Positions 25,485 through 33,062 of a stretch of DNA of 33,385 nt are shown here, piece after piece. Source of the stretch: Deinococcus marmoris. GTDB taxonomy: Bacteria; Deinococcota; Deinococci; Deinococcales; Deinococcaceae. Made by a program: the position numbers and the translations under genes. Each line of letters begins with the position of its first letter. The first letter of the stretch is position 1. The DNA is taken from the NCBI RefSeq assembly GCF_001949125.1, contig NZ_MSTI01000154.1:1-33385 (forward strand), in the 5' to 3' direction. The notes beneath the pieces are model-generated. The model saw only the letters and a program-made list of their open reading frames with translations. It was not told the origin of the DNA and searched no databases.

Positions 25485-25532
25485 AGATCTTGACTTTAGC
25501 ACCGACAAATTGCCGAGATCTGTGCTAAAAAT
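25485..25532. promoter_or_regulatory. Candidate operator/promoter before 25538 gene
   Basis: TTTAGCAC (25495-25502) and GTGCTAAA (25522-25529) form a perfect inverted repeat with a 19-base gap. AGATCT occurs beside each arm (25485-25490 and 25516-25521). TAAAAAT at 25526-25532 ends five bases before the ATG, as in leaderless Deinococcus promoters. The repeat would let a dimeric regulator cover the promoter. Confidence 0.45.
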
Positions 25533-25537
25533 GCGCC

Positions 25538-26008
25538 ATGACACAAACTGGGTTCTTGAAATTATCAGATCTGATTGCGCGAATGGAGACGAAGATTCAG
25601 GTCAAGTATATCCAGCAGTTCCGTGAAGCAGCGAAGAGAGGCGAGATCGACTGCATGCCCATCGAGAAGTCTTTTGCCGTTCGGGGGTCCATGTACCGCG
25701 ATCTGATGACCCAGCAAGGCGAAACGTTTTCTAACTGGCACCAGGAGACCCTCAGACAACTGGAGCTGACCACCATGCGCGGCGCAGCCGGGATCGCCTA
25801 CGAGGATGACGTCACGAGTGGCAAAATCGATTTCAAATCCCGCGCAGAGGAATTCCGAAAATCACTGAAGAAAAAGCGGAAGCGCACCAGCAAGAAGCTG
25901 ACACCGGGCGAGGCAGTGGTGGACGCAGGGCAGGCCAGTCGGCAAGTTCCCAGAGCGGCGGCGGCAGCCCAGGCAGCCGAGGCAGCCCAGGGTAAGGCGG
26001 CAGACTAG
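25538..26008 (+). CDS. Hypothetical protein with basic, Ala-rich tail
   Basis: A 156-residue protein of unknown function. The N-terminal two-thirds are predicted mixed alpha-helical (FLKLSDLIARMETKIQVKYI, QFREAAKRGEID, SMYRDLMTQ). Then comes a strongly basic run (KSLKKKRKRTSKK) and an Ala-rich low-complexity end (AAAAAQAAEAAQGKAAD). This could bind DNA or RNA. The start at 25538 is five bases after a TAAAAAT box with no Shine-Dalgarno sequence. A strong intrinsic terminator follows. No family was recognised. Confidence 0.7.
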   Translation: MTQTGFLKLSDLIARMETKIQVKYIQQFREAAKRGEIDCMPIEKSFAVRGSMYRDLMTQQGETFSNWHQETLRQLELTTMRGAAGIAYEDDVTSGKIDFKSRAEEFRKSLKKKRKRTSKKLTPGEAVVDAGQASRQVPRAAAAAQAAEAAQGKAAD

Positions 26009-26052
26009 CGCAGCAGAAGTGTGACCGCCCAGGACCGGGCCCAGGCAGAGCA

Positions 26053-26080
26053 ACCCCCAGCGTGTAGGGGGTCTTTTTTT
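26053..26080 (+). terminator. Intrinsic terminator
   Basis: ACCCCC (26053-26058) pairs with GGGGGT (26067-26072), with an 8-base loop, followed directly by C and seven T residues. It ends transcription of the gene at 25538-26008 and insulates the mobilization region beyond. Confidence 0.9.
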
Positions 26081-26199
26081 GTCTCGGTTCTCCCCAGGCA
26101 GGAGCAGGGGCATGGTCTGCTGATCTTTACTTTGGCGTTGCTTTCTTGAACTGATACAGTGGAATTACCGACTTTGAGGCTGATTTATTCTGTATTCTG

Positions 26200-26331
26200 G
26201 TTTGGCTGGCGGTGGGCAGGGGCGGTGGCAGGCGGCGGGCGGGTTTCGGCCAAGTGGGCAGGATAAGGAGTAAGAGTAATGGGTTGCGAATCCGCCCACT
26301 GGGACAACTTTTTCCAGGCTGAACTCTTACT
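26200..26331. other. Candidate oriT region
   Basis: A G-rich stretch (about 26203-26248) is followed by two interlocking inverted repeats: AGTGGGC (26253-26259) with GCCCACT (26294-26300), and AGTAAGAGT (26269-26277) with ACTCTTACT (26323-26331). They lie just upstream of a ribbon-helix-helix-like gene and a relaxase gene, exactly where transfer origins normally sit. No nic site of a known family could be matched with confidence. The bases from 26081 to 26199 and 26332 to 26395 hold no gene; the latter part is very A-rich and carries GGAGGG before the next start. Confidence 0.5.
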
Positions 26332-26395
26332 ACACCTCTACTCAACAGCACGAAGAGAAATAAATAAAAAATAGAAAGAAAATGGAGGGTGATCC

Positions 26396-26872
26396 ATGTC
26401 GGGTAAACAGGTGAGATTGCAGGTAGGAGTCAGCGAGGAACTGGCTAGGCGCATCAAGCAAAAATGCGATCAGGAAAATTTGTCCGTTTATTCCTACGCT
26501 GGCCACTTGCTAGAACAGGCATTTATTTACGATTACAAAGGCACTTCAGATCAACTGCTTGCCCCGCATATCCGCTCTGCGGTGCGTCAGGAAATCAATC
26601 AGATGATGGAGAACCTGATGGAAATGATGGTCAGGAGCTACATGGAAGCGGGAACGGCCCGGCGGATGGTTCAGGCCAGTTTGATCCTGCCGCCTCAGCT
26701 TGACCGGGAGCGGGTGCGTGAGCTGGAGCGGCGCAACTGGGACAGCACGTACAAGGAATTGCGAGAGGACATCAAGGGCTTCGGAAACTGGAGACGCTTG
26801 CTCGTGGACGACCCGTTCATCAACCAAGCAGATATGGAGGAGGAAGAGTCATCGCCACCATCATCAAAATGA
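26396..26872 (+). CDS. Ribbon-helix-helix-like relaxosome protein
   Basis: A 158-residue protein whose first 45 residues fit a ribbon-helix-helix: a short beta strand (KQVRLQVGV), helix 1 (SEELARRIKQKCDQENL) and helix 2 (SVYSYAGHLLEQAF). The remainder is helical and charged (EINQMMENLMEMMVRSYMEAG, DRERVRELERRNWDSTYKELREDIKGFGNWRRLL) and may dimerise or contact the relaxase. Accessory proteins of this kind bind oriT and help the relaxase nick. GGAGGG precedes the ATG. The stop overlaps the relaxase ATG by four bases (ATGA). Role inferred from fold and position. Confidence 0.65.
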   Translation: MSGKQVRLQVGVSEELARRIKQKCDQENLSVYSYAGHLLEQAFIYDYKGTSDQLLAPHIRSAVRQEINQMMENLMEMMVRSYMEAGTARRMVQASLILPPQLDRERVRELERRNWDSTYKELREDIKGFGNWRRLLVDDPFINQADMEEEESSPPSSK

Positions 26873-27465
26873 ATTTCAAGACGGCCAGTCAGGGCGCAGT
26901 GAAGGCCAGGATCGGCATGAAAAGTATTGATTACTTTACCCGTCGGCCCACGCTGGAAGCCGAGCCGGGAAACCGGGAGGTGATCACGCGAGAGGGGCGG
27001 TTCCGGCTTGCTGACGATGGAGAGCAGGGCCGGCGCGAGCTGGAAAGGCGACTGGAGCAGTCGAATGGAGACCATCTGTACCGGGTGGTGATGAGCAGCG
27101 GCAACGCCGGGATGACCGCTCAGGAGACAGAGCGCTGGGCGCGGAGTGTTCTTGAAAGGAACAACATCGACAACTACATGCTCGTGGTCCATGCCGGGCA
27201 GCAGGGACACACGGAGCATCCCCATGCCCACGTTCTCATCCCCACCAGCGAACGGTTCACGGTGGAGGACATTGGACAGCTCAGGGCGGTGGGTGATGAG
27301 GAACAGCAACAGGTCACCTATGCGGCGAGGGCCATCTCGATCAACCAGGACTACGAGGGTGAAACAAATCTGCCGGGCAAGGCAGGAGGAAGGCAGGCTG
27401 AACGGGAGACAGAAAACGACGGTCCTCAGAAAAAGAGGACGGTTGACATTCAGTTTGGAAGCTAG
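26869..27465 (+). CDS. Small HUH relaxase (mobilization protein)
   Basis: A 198-residue protein with the marks of a rolling-circle relaxase. A Tyr candidate is Y22 in SIDYFTRRP, and a metal-binding histidine cluster lies at H114, H117, H119 and H121 (GHTEHPHAHVLIP) on a hydrophobic strand (YMLVVHAG). Before the histidines is YRVVMSSGNAGMTAQETERW, similar to the helix segment of MOB relaxases. It would nick oriT, stay bound to the 5' end and lead the strand into the coupling protein. It is unusually short: most relaxases carry a helicase, primase or long C-terminal domain, absent here. The last 45 residues are charged and likely disordered. It is coupled to the gene before it by a 4-base overlap. 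Confidence 0.72.
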   Translation: MNFKTASQGAVKARIGMKSIDYFTRRPTLEAEPGNREVITREGRFRLADDGEQGRRELERRLEQSNGDHLYRVVMSSGNAGMTAQETERWARSVLERNNIDNYMLVVHAGQQGHTEHPHAHVLIPTSERFTVEDIGQLRAVGDEEQQQVTYAARAISINQDYEGETNLPGKAGGRQAERETENDGPQKKRTVDIQFGS

Positions 27466-27483
27466 CTGTTGGAGGTGGTCAGA

Positions 27484-27909
27484 ATGAGATTCCAGTCGAT
27501 TTATCTTGATATGAGGCCCCTGCTGACCAAGTGGCTGGGGGTGCTGGCCACACTGGTTTTTCTGTTCCTCATGGTGACGAGCGTTCGCCCGGATTTCGAG
27601 CGCGCCTTTGCCCAGTACATCAGCGTCTACAGTGGGCAGCACGAGGCGGCCCAGCAGGGCACTGGTTTCAAGTTCTGGATGGCCTGCTTGAACTCGGAGG
27701 CTTGCCGGAGTGGCCTGCTGCTGTCGTGGACCGCTCCGCTGATGGTCAAGAGCGCCCTGATCTCCGGGGTGATCTTTGGACTATTCAGCGCTTCATTCGG
27801 TTTGTACTGGCGTCCCGAGGTCATGGCCAACCGTGATATGCGGGTGAATTCGGTCAAGGTGGAGGAGTCGCGCCAGACTTCACCTGTTCCTCCCGGCGGC
27901 ACGCTGTGA
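27484..27909 (+). CDS. Small membrane protein with two TM segments
   Basis: A 141-residue protein with hydrophobic segments at about residues 13-33 (LLTKWLGVLATLVFLFLMV) and 84-105 (LMVKSALISGVIFGLFSASFGLYW), separated by a loop with two Cys (MACLNSEACRSG). GGAGG lies 8 bases before the ATG at 27484. The stop overlaps the GTG of the coupling protein by four bases, so the two are made together. It may anchor or modulate the coupling protein or bridge to a secretion channel. No named family was recognised. Confidence 0.75.
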   Translation: MRFQSIYLDMRPLLTKWLGVLATLVFLFLMVTSVRPDFERAFAQYISVYSGQHEAAQQGTGFKFWMACLNSEACRSGLLLSWTAPLMVKSALISGVIFGLFSASFGLYWRPEVMANRDMRVNSVKVEESRQTSPVPPGGTL

Positions 27910-29831
27910 TCGTCAACTACAAGCTGTTCATGTTGCGCTGGTGTCTGGCGCTGCTGGTCTTCTGGGTCACCGTCTTTTTCACAATGCTGGGCCAGGGTAT
28001 TTTTGCCGCCGCATTCTTCCTGGTGGGAAGCGGGCTTGTTTATCTCTTCAAGGACAGTCGGCCCCAGGTCCGGCACACGGCCCACTTCGCCCACAAGGCT
28101 GAAATTGCGCCGCTGACCAGAGGGGTATTTGAAGGGGACGGCGTGATGGTGGGCTTCGCTTACAAGCAGCCCCTGGTGGTCCGCCCGGGCACCGCTGGAA
28201 AAAACGAACTGGGACATTTTCTGTGGGTTGGCCCCAGCCGGAGTGGCAAGGGCCTGAGTATTGCCAGCAACCTGTACAACTGGGAAGGTTCAGCCATCGT
28301 CGTGGACATCAAAGGCGAGATCGCCGAGCAGACCGCCGGGTACCGCCGCGACGTGCTGGGCCAGGACGTGTTCATTCTCAACCCATCGGGTGGAGAAAGC
28401 AGCCATCAATTTGATCCTTTCAAAGAGTTGGAGACCGATGAACAGATCTTCAGCGCGGCCATCGGGTTCATGCAGCCGGACAAGGACGGTGCGAACGCCA
28501 TCTTCGCCCAGCGTGCCAGCGCGGCGCTCGCGGCACTGATCAAGGCGGCCAAAGTTTCGGGAGCGCCCACCGTCGCGTTTCTGGATTCGATGATCTACCA
28601 GCCGCATGGTCTCAAAGGAACAGCCCTCAGACTCCAGGCGCTGCGCGATCCACAAGTGACCCGGTGGCTGAACTCGTTTCTGGGCAAAGACCCGGACCAG
28701 ATGGACTGGGATGAGGCGGACGGGGACCGCTTTTTGAACAACTCCTGGCAGCGGCTCAGAACGGCGGCGAGCTTCCTGATCACCCCAGGCGTCAAGCACA
28801 TGACCGGTGGCAGCGATTTCATGGCCGCCAATATCGTGGACAGACCGACGACGGTGTATCTGGTGTTCCGCGAGTCCGAACTGACCCTGAACCTCGCCCT
28901 GTTCAACCTGGTCATCGACGCCATCTTCCGTTCGATCATGCGCCGCTATGACCTGAATCCCAGCCTGGAGGGTCAGAAAATCCTGACGGTCTTTGACGAG
29001 GCGTTCAGGGCCTCGCCCAACCTGCTGGCCGAGTACGCGGGCACCGTGGCCGGACGCGGAATCTACCTGTGCATCTACATTCAGTCGCTGGCCCAGCTCA
29101 GCGACATCTGGGGCAAGGAAGGCCGGACCGTGATCATGGAGAACGCCCACACCAAGGTCTTTCTGCCTGCCGTGGACCGCTCAGACGACGACCGGGAAGG
29201 CACGTCCTCGTTTGTCTCTGCGTCCTGCGGCAAGTACATGATGGAGGACCGGGGCATGGCCAAAGAGGAACACGGCAAGGAACTGAACACCAATGTCCGC
29301 ATGACCGAGCGCGAACTGATCTCCGCGAGTGAGTTCGCCATGCTGGGGGCCGGAAAGAGCATCATCTTGTGCAACGACTTTCCCCCCATCCTGGCCCACC
29401 GGCTGGAGCCGTGGCGGTTCAAGGAACACGCCAGCGCGCAGCAGTCCCCCGCGCCCAGACCCCCTGGGCGGTCAGACACAGGACGGTTAGACACAGAGCC
29501 GCCGGTCACCACCGAAGTGCCCCAGGCCGGGCCAGAGGCTGGCGTCCAGGCGCAGTCTTCCCCTACTCCTGAGACTCCAGCCACCGCTGGCCGTGCGCCG
29601 GAAGCTGGTGCAGAAGCCGCTGCGGTGTCCCCGGCCACAGCGCCCGTCAATCCGCCCTCAGCAGAGGCTGAAACAGGCGAAGATTCCACGCCTGTTCCAG
29701 CGCCTGACGCCAGTTCACCAGTTTCGCCAGCACCTCCGCCAGCCTTACCTGCACCCGCGCCACAGGTGGTATTGTCTCTAGACCTTGACGCAGAAGATCA
29801 AGATGATGACATTGATCAGGGCGTTTTTTGA
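27906..29831 (+). CDS. Type IV coupling protein (VirD4/TraG family)
   Basis: A 641-residue membrane ATPase that docks the relaxase-DNA complex to the transfer channel. Two hydrophobic segments span about residues 8-30 and 31-48. Walker A is GPSRSGKG (109-116), with the usual SIVVDIKGE-like stretch (AIVVDIKGEIAEQTAGYRR) after it. Walker B is ILTVFDEAFRAS (about 359-370). The all-alpha domain and GRGIYLCIYIQSLAQL motif are typical. The last 140 residues are a long Pro/Ala/Glu-rich tail, probably disordered and acidic at the end (LDLDAEDQDDDID). The GTG start overlaps the previous stop (GTGA). It is shorter than VirD4 before the tail, but all core motifs are intact. Confidence 0.92.
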   Translation: MIVNYKLFMLRWCLALLVFWVTVFFTMLGQGIFAAAFFLVGSGLVYLFKDSRPQVRHTAHFAHKAEIAPLTRGVFEGDGVMVGFAYKQPLVVRPGTAGKNELGHFLWVGPSRSGKGLSIASNLYNWEGSAIVVDIKGEIAEQTAGYRRDVLGQDVFILNPSGGESSHQFDPFKELETDEQIFSAAIGFMQPDKDGANAIFAQRASAALAALIKAAKVSGAPTVAFLDSMIYQPHGLKGTALRLQALRDPQVTRWLNSFLGKDPDQMDWDEADGDRFLNNSWQRLRTAASFLITPGVKHMTGGSDFMAANIVDRPTTVYLVFRESELTLNLALFNLVIDAIFRSIMRRYDLNPSLEGQKILTVFDEAFRASPNLLAEYAGTVAGRGIYLCIYIQSLAQLSDIWGKEGRTVIMENAHTKVFLPAVDRSDDDREGTSSFVSASCGKYMMEDRGMAKEEHGKELNTNVRMTERELISASEFAMLGAGKSIILCNDFPPILAHRLEPWRFKEHASAQQSPAPRPPGRSDTGRLDTEPPVTTEVPQAGPEAGVQAQSSPTPETPATAGRAPEAGAEAAAVSPATAPVNPPSAEAETGEDSTPVPAPDASSPVSPAPPPALPAPAPQVVLSLDLDAEDQDDDIDQGVF

Positions 29832-29886
29832 GTCATTTTATTAAAAATTTGAGATTTACTCAGAATATTCGTGTCAAAATACGTGA

Positions 29887-31032
29887 ATGACGAAAGCATC
29901 TTCCTGGACTGCCCTGGCCCTGACGCTCTGCCTGGGGCACGGTCAGGCGTCGTCCCCGCAGGTGGCCTCGACGCCTGCGCCAGCGCAGAGAGCGGTGACG
30001 CCCAGCAAGCCGCCCGCTCCAAATGGTGTGGCCAGAACCAGCGCCGCACCAGCAACGCCGGGCAATGCGCCCGTGGTGAAGACTGGCCTGCAAACCATTT
30101 TCACGACCAATCAACTGACGGGAAACAGCGCCGTCAAGATGACCGCCAGCACGAACTATCAGATCGTGCTGGTTTTTCCGTCCAGGGTTCAGAGCATCGG
30201 GATCAATGCAAGCAAACAAGACGCCGTGCTGGCGAGCATTGATAAATACGACGGAAGAGTCGTTTACATTGACGCGCTTCAGGCTGGCGGCACAGCCACA
30301 ATCAATTTTCGGCTGCTGACGGCTGCTGAAGAAAAGGCAGAGAAATCAGCATCAGGGGAGACGGCGGCAAGTCCCAATTCCTCCCCCGTCATTCTCAAAG
30401 TGCTGGTGGACCTCACCGACAAGGGGAGCGGCGTGCTGTCCTACACCATCAAGAACCCGGCCCCCAGGCCAGTCCTGGCCACAGCCGCCAAACCACCTGT
30501 GCAGGCCGTGAAGCCCCCAGTGGTCAAGCCACCGGCTCCCGTGGTCAAACCGACTGTTGCTGCCAAGCCCCCTGCTCTGGTGGTGAAGCCGCCTCCAGTT
30601 CCAGCTCGGCCCGTTCCAGCTAGGCCAGTTCCAGCGCGCCCAGTCTCAGCACCTGCCACAGCCCGGCCAACCTCATTTGTCGGGACCAATGGCTCACTAA
30701 CCCTGACCGTGACCCTGGAAGGCAACGCCAGGACGCCGAGCGTCCTGGCACTCAGGTATACCGTGGGACTCAGCGGGGCCGCCGCAGGCAAGACCTACAC
30801 CCTGGACACGGCCCAGACTTCATTGCGCGTCAAGAACGTGCCCGTCAGCGATCTCGGCATTCTCAAGGGGTACTTTCCTGTCGGCGCTGCCGACCCATTC
30901 AAGGGAACGGTGGAAGTGCCCCAGCGGGTGCTTGAGCTGGCTGGGCCGAAAGTCCTGATGTTCGTGGTGATCGAGGCCGACACCGCCACCAAAGCCACGG
31001 TGCGCAAGTACGTGGGCGTCATCCTCAAATGA
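29887..31032 (+). CDS. Secreted proline-rich protein, possible VirB9-like domain
   Basis: A 381-residue exported protein with an N-terminal signal-like segment (SSWTALALTLCLGHGQA). A domain at about residues 70-150 is rich in beta strands (YQIVLVFPSRVQSIGINA, DGRVVYIDALQAGGTATINF). It loosely resembles the N-terminal domain of VirB9/TrbG outer-membrane conjugation proteins, which is a weak match made by eye. A proline-rich linker (about 195-262) has PxxKPP and three PVPAR repeats, suited to spanning the periplasm. A second beta-rich domain ends the protein. There is no ribosome-binding site before the ATG; an AAAAT box ends six bases upstream, so leaderless expression is possible. The stop overlaps the next start by four bases. 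Confidence 0.6.
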   Translation: MTKASSWTALALTLCLGHGQASSPQVASTPAPAQRAVTPSKPPAPNGVARTSAAPATPGNAPVVKTGLQTIFTTNQLTGNSAVKMTASTNYQIVLVFPSRVQSIGINASKQDAVLASIDKYDGRVVYIDALQAGGTATINFRLLTAAEEKAEKSASGETAASPNSSPVILKVLVDLTDKGSGVLSYTIKNPAPRPVLATAAKPPVQAVKPPVVKPPAPVVKPTVAAKPPALVVKPPPVPARPVPARPVPARPVSAPATARPTSFVGTNGSLTLTVTLEGNARTPSVLALRYTVGLSGAAAGKTYTLDTAQTSLRVKNVPVSDLGILKGYFPVGAADPFKGTVEVPQRVLELAGPKVLMFVVIEADTATKATVRKYVGVILK

Positions 31033-32414
31033 GATGGCCGCCTGTCTTCATGGGGCTGCTGCTGGCGGGCTGCGCCACAGCCGCAACAACCGAGAAAGCC
31101 CCGAAGTATGACCGTCGGAATATTTACGACACGTCCAGCATGAGGCCCATTCCACACGCCTCATTTATCAATGTTGAGAAGTTCAAGCAGTACAAGACAT
31201 GTGCGGCGAAGGCCAGGAACGACAAGGACAAAGCGGGCTGCGGCAAGTACCAGTACCGGGTGCCGTACAGCCTCAGTGATGAAACGCTCCGTGTCGGTCA
31301 GGACATGCGGCAGGCATGGCAGCGTTTTGAGGACCGCTACTACTGGCGGGCGATGCTCAATCTCAACAGCCCTTTGATGAATCTCTCGCACTGCACCATA
31401 GACTTTGGACAGAATCAAGCGGCAGCCCAACCAGAGCTTGTGATCAATACTGAAAATTCAATGTATCCCAAAGAATTGACTGGGAAAATCCCTCAACAGG
31501 ATATTAAAGACAAGTTGGGTATGGACACCTATTCCATCCTGCCGAACGTCCCGAATACGGATTACTGTGCTGGATCAACATTAGACCTGACGTTGATGTA
31601 TCTCCCCGGCACCTGTTTTTACCTGGGCACAACAAAACTCTTTTGCGTTGAGGGGGATCAGGAGACCTTGAATCCGCTTGCGCCCAGGCCGATTGCCTTC
31701 CGGTATGACGAGGCCGTCAACCGGGTGGGGGCCGCCACCCTCACTGCCGAGAAGCTGTATCAGGCCGACTACCAGAAAGACATTCTGAAGGCCATCAAGC
31801 CCACGGCGAAGTTCTTGCCCCTGCTGTGGGACACCCTGCTCACGGGGGCGCTGGTGGCCCCCACGCAGACCCTCAAGCCTGACCTTGGAGGGCTGGCCCA
31901 GAAGGGCAAGGACGCCGGAACCAGGTTGGGCGGCGTGTTCGCAGCCACCGCCCCGGTCTACTACGCCCAGGGCTTGACGGGGAACGCGATCACCTTGCCC
32001 CTGCGGGTTCATACCCTGCCCACCCTGACCGACGTGCTGGCAACACCCAACCCGCCCGGCGTCTGGAAGCTTGAGGAGTTCAAGCGCACCTTCCCGCAGC
32101 AGCCGTCGCCCGTCTATGAGCGGTTTGGCTACACCAACCTGTTTTCAGCATGGACGCGGCCCACCGTCAAGCTCCTTCCTGAAGCTGTGGGGGCCAAGCC
32201 ACTGCGCCAGATGATCTATATGGCAGTCGGCAACAATGTCTCCATCCAGATTCCCCCGGTTGTGGTGCCGCTGCCCGCGCCGGTGCTGATTAAAGAATTC
32301 GCCCTAGGCCTGCCCTATGCCGGACTTCAAACGCACTTCACCTGGCAAAGCGTCCCAGAAGGGTACGAAGTGCCGCGCGTCAGTGGTGTCCCACTGATCG
32401 ACTACCCGTTTTAA
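31029..32414 (+). CDS. Lipoprotein, conjugation-associated, unknown family
   Basis: A 461-residue protein with a lipobox (LLLAGC, Cys15), so it is predicted to be a membrane-anchored lipoprotein. The body has at least seven further cysteines, in AKARN...GCGKYQ, LSHCTIDF, TDYCAGS and GTCFYLGTTKLFC, pointing to disulfides outside the cytoplasm. Near residues 75-95 is an aromatic-rich helix (DMRQAWQRFEDRYYWRAML). No family was recognised. Its start overlaps the stop of the proline-rich protein (ATGA), and the PLD-like gene follows after nine bases, so the three form one unit. A role in mating-pair formation or surface assembly is plausible by context only. Confidence 0.7.
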   Translation: MRWPPVFMGLLLAGCATAATTEKAPKYDRRNIYDTSSMRPIPHASFINVEKFKQYKTCAAKARNDKDKAGCGKYQYRVPYSLSDETLRVGQDMRQAWQRFEDRYYWRAMLNLNSPLMNLSHCTIDFGQNQAAAQPELVINTENSMYPKELTGKIPQQDIKDKLGMDTYSILPNVPNTDYCAGSTLDLTLMYLPGTCFYLGTTKLFCVEGDQETLNPLAPRPIAFRYDEAVNRVGAATLTAEKLYQADYQKDILKAIKPTAKFLPLLWDTLLTGALVAPTQTLKPDLGGLAQKGKDAGTRLGGVFAATAPVYYAQGLTGNAITLPLRVHTLPTLTDVLATPNPPGVWKLEEFKRTFPQQPSPVYERFGYTNLFSAWTRPTVKLLPEAVGAKPLRQMIYMAVGNNVSIQIPPVVVPLPAPVLIKEFALGLPYAGLQTHFTWQSVPEGYEVPRVSGVPLIDYPF

Positions 32415-32423
32415 GGAGCGCTT

Positions 32424-32846
32424 ATGAGAACCCTTTCCATCCTTGCGCTGCTGCTGACGGCCACCGCCCAAGCGCAGGCCCTTATCACCACCATCACCGA
32501 CACCAAAGCCGTCCTCGGACTGCTCAGGGGCAACGTAGACCTGTACGGTGTGACGTTTGGCAGCGGCGAGTTTCAGCGCGGCATCTTGCAACTGGCCCAG
32601 CAGCGGGCCATCAAAGTGCGGGTGATGACCTCCCCCAAATTTGCTCAGAACATGAAGCCGCTCAAGGCTGTAGGCGCAGCCGTCTACACCATGCCAGCGA
32701 ACTTCACGAACAGCTTGATTGTCGTGCACGGCGGGCCGATCATCATTCCTGGCAAGACCAGTTACCAGATCGTCACGGACCCGAAGAACGCCACGGCCAT
32801 AACTGGCCTGCTGACCCAATACTGGCAGATTGCTAAACGCTACTGA
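32424..32846 (+). CDS. Small secreted PLD-like protein lacking HKD
   Basis: A 140-residue protein starting MRTLSILALLLTATAQAQA, a signal peptide with likely cleavage after AQA. The mature part resembles half of a phospholipase-D-like fold as in the Nuc endonuclease: QRGILQLAQQRAIKVRVMTS and AVGAAVYTMPANFTNSLIVV. The catalytic HxKxxxxD motif is missing; the site reads VVHGGPIIIPG, which keeps the His but not the Lys. It is therefore probably catalytically dead or differently active. AAGGAG precedes the ATG. Plasmid transfer regions often carry Nuc-like genes, which fits this setting. The stop end overlaps a convergent gene fragment. Confidence 0.6.
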   Translation: MRTLSILALLLTATAQAQALITTITDTKAVLGLLRGNVDLYGVTFGSGEFQRGILQLAQQRAIKVRVMTSPKFAQNMKPLKAVGAAVYTMPANFTNSLIVVHGGPIIIPGKTSYQIVTDPKNATAITGLLTQYWQIAKRY

Positions 32847-33062
32847 CGGTCTCGTCGGGTTCATTTTTGCGTGAGGCTGCCACGTCCAGATCGGCGGGCG
32901 ACACCTGAAGCCCGGAGTAGACCGTACCGTCCTTCAGGAGCAGCAGAGTGTCTTCCTGAGACTGTGTTCCCAACGGCGTGACCGCCAGATATCCATCGTG
33001 ATAAATGCTGTCAATCTGGGCCATCTGCACGCCCTTGCCCGGCTTAGTCACCCATTTGAAGG
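32833..33062 (-). pseudogene. C-terminal gene fragment cut by IS3 element
   Basis: The frame reads WVTKPGKGVQMAQIDSIYHDG, then LAVTPLGTQSQEDTLLLLKDGTVYSG and a charged tail to the stop at 32833. The sequence looks like a genuine beta-rich C-terminal domain of an unrecognised protein, and the coding sense runs into the IS3 end at about 33063. Alternatively it could start at the GTG at 33051 as a 72-residue protein. It overlaps the convergent PLD-like gene by 14 bases. Confidence 0.45.

Noticed and set aside
26695..27642. 315-residue minus-strand frame across the relaxase genes
   Set aside because: No family pattern, no ribosome-binding site; the plus-strand genes overlap neatly and carry motifs.
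29860..30242. Open frames overlapping the proline-rich protein gene on both strands
   Set aside because: Shadow frames of a GC-rich gene; the frame at 29887 has a signal-like start and continues with strand-rich domains.
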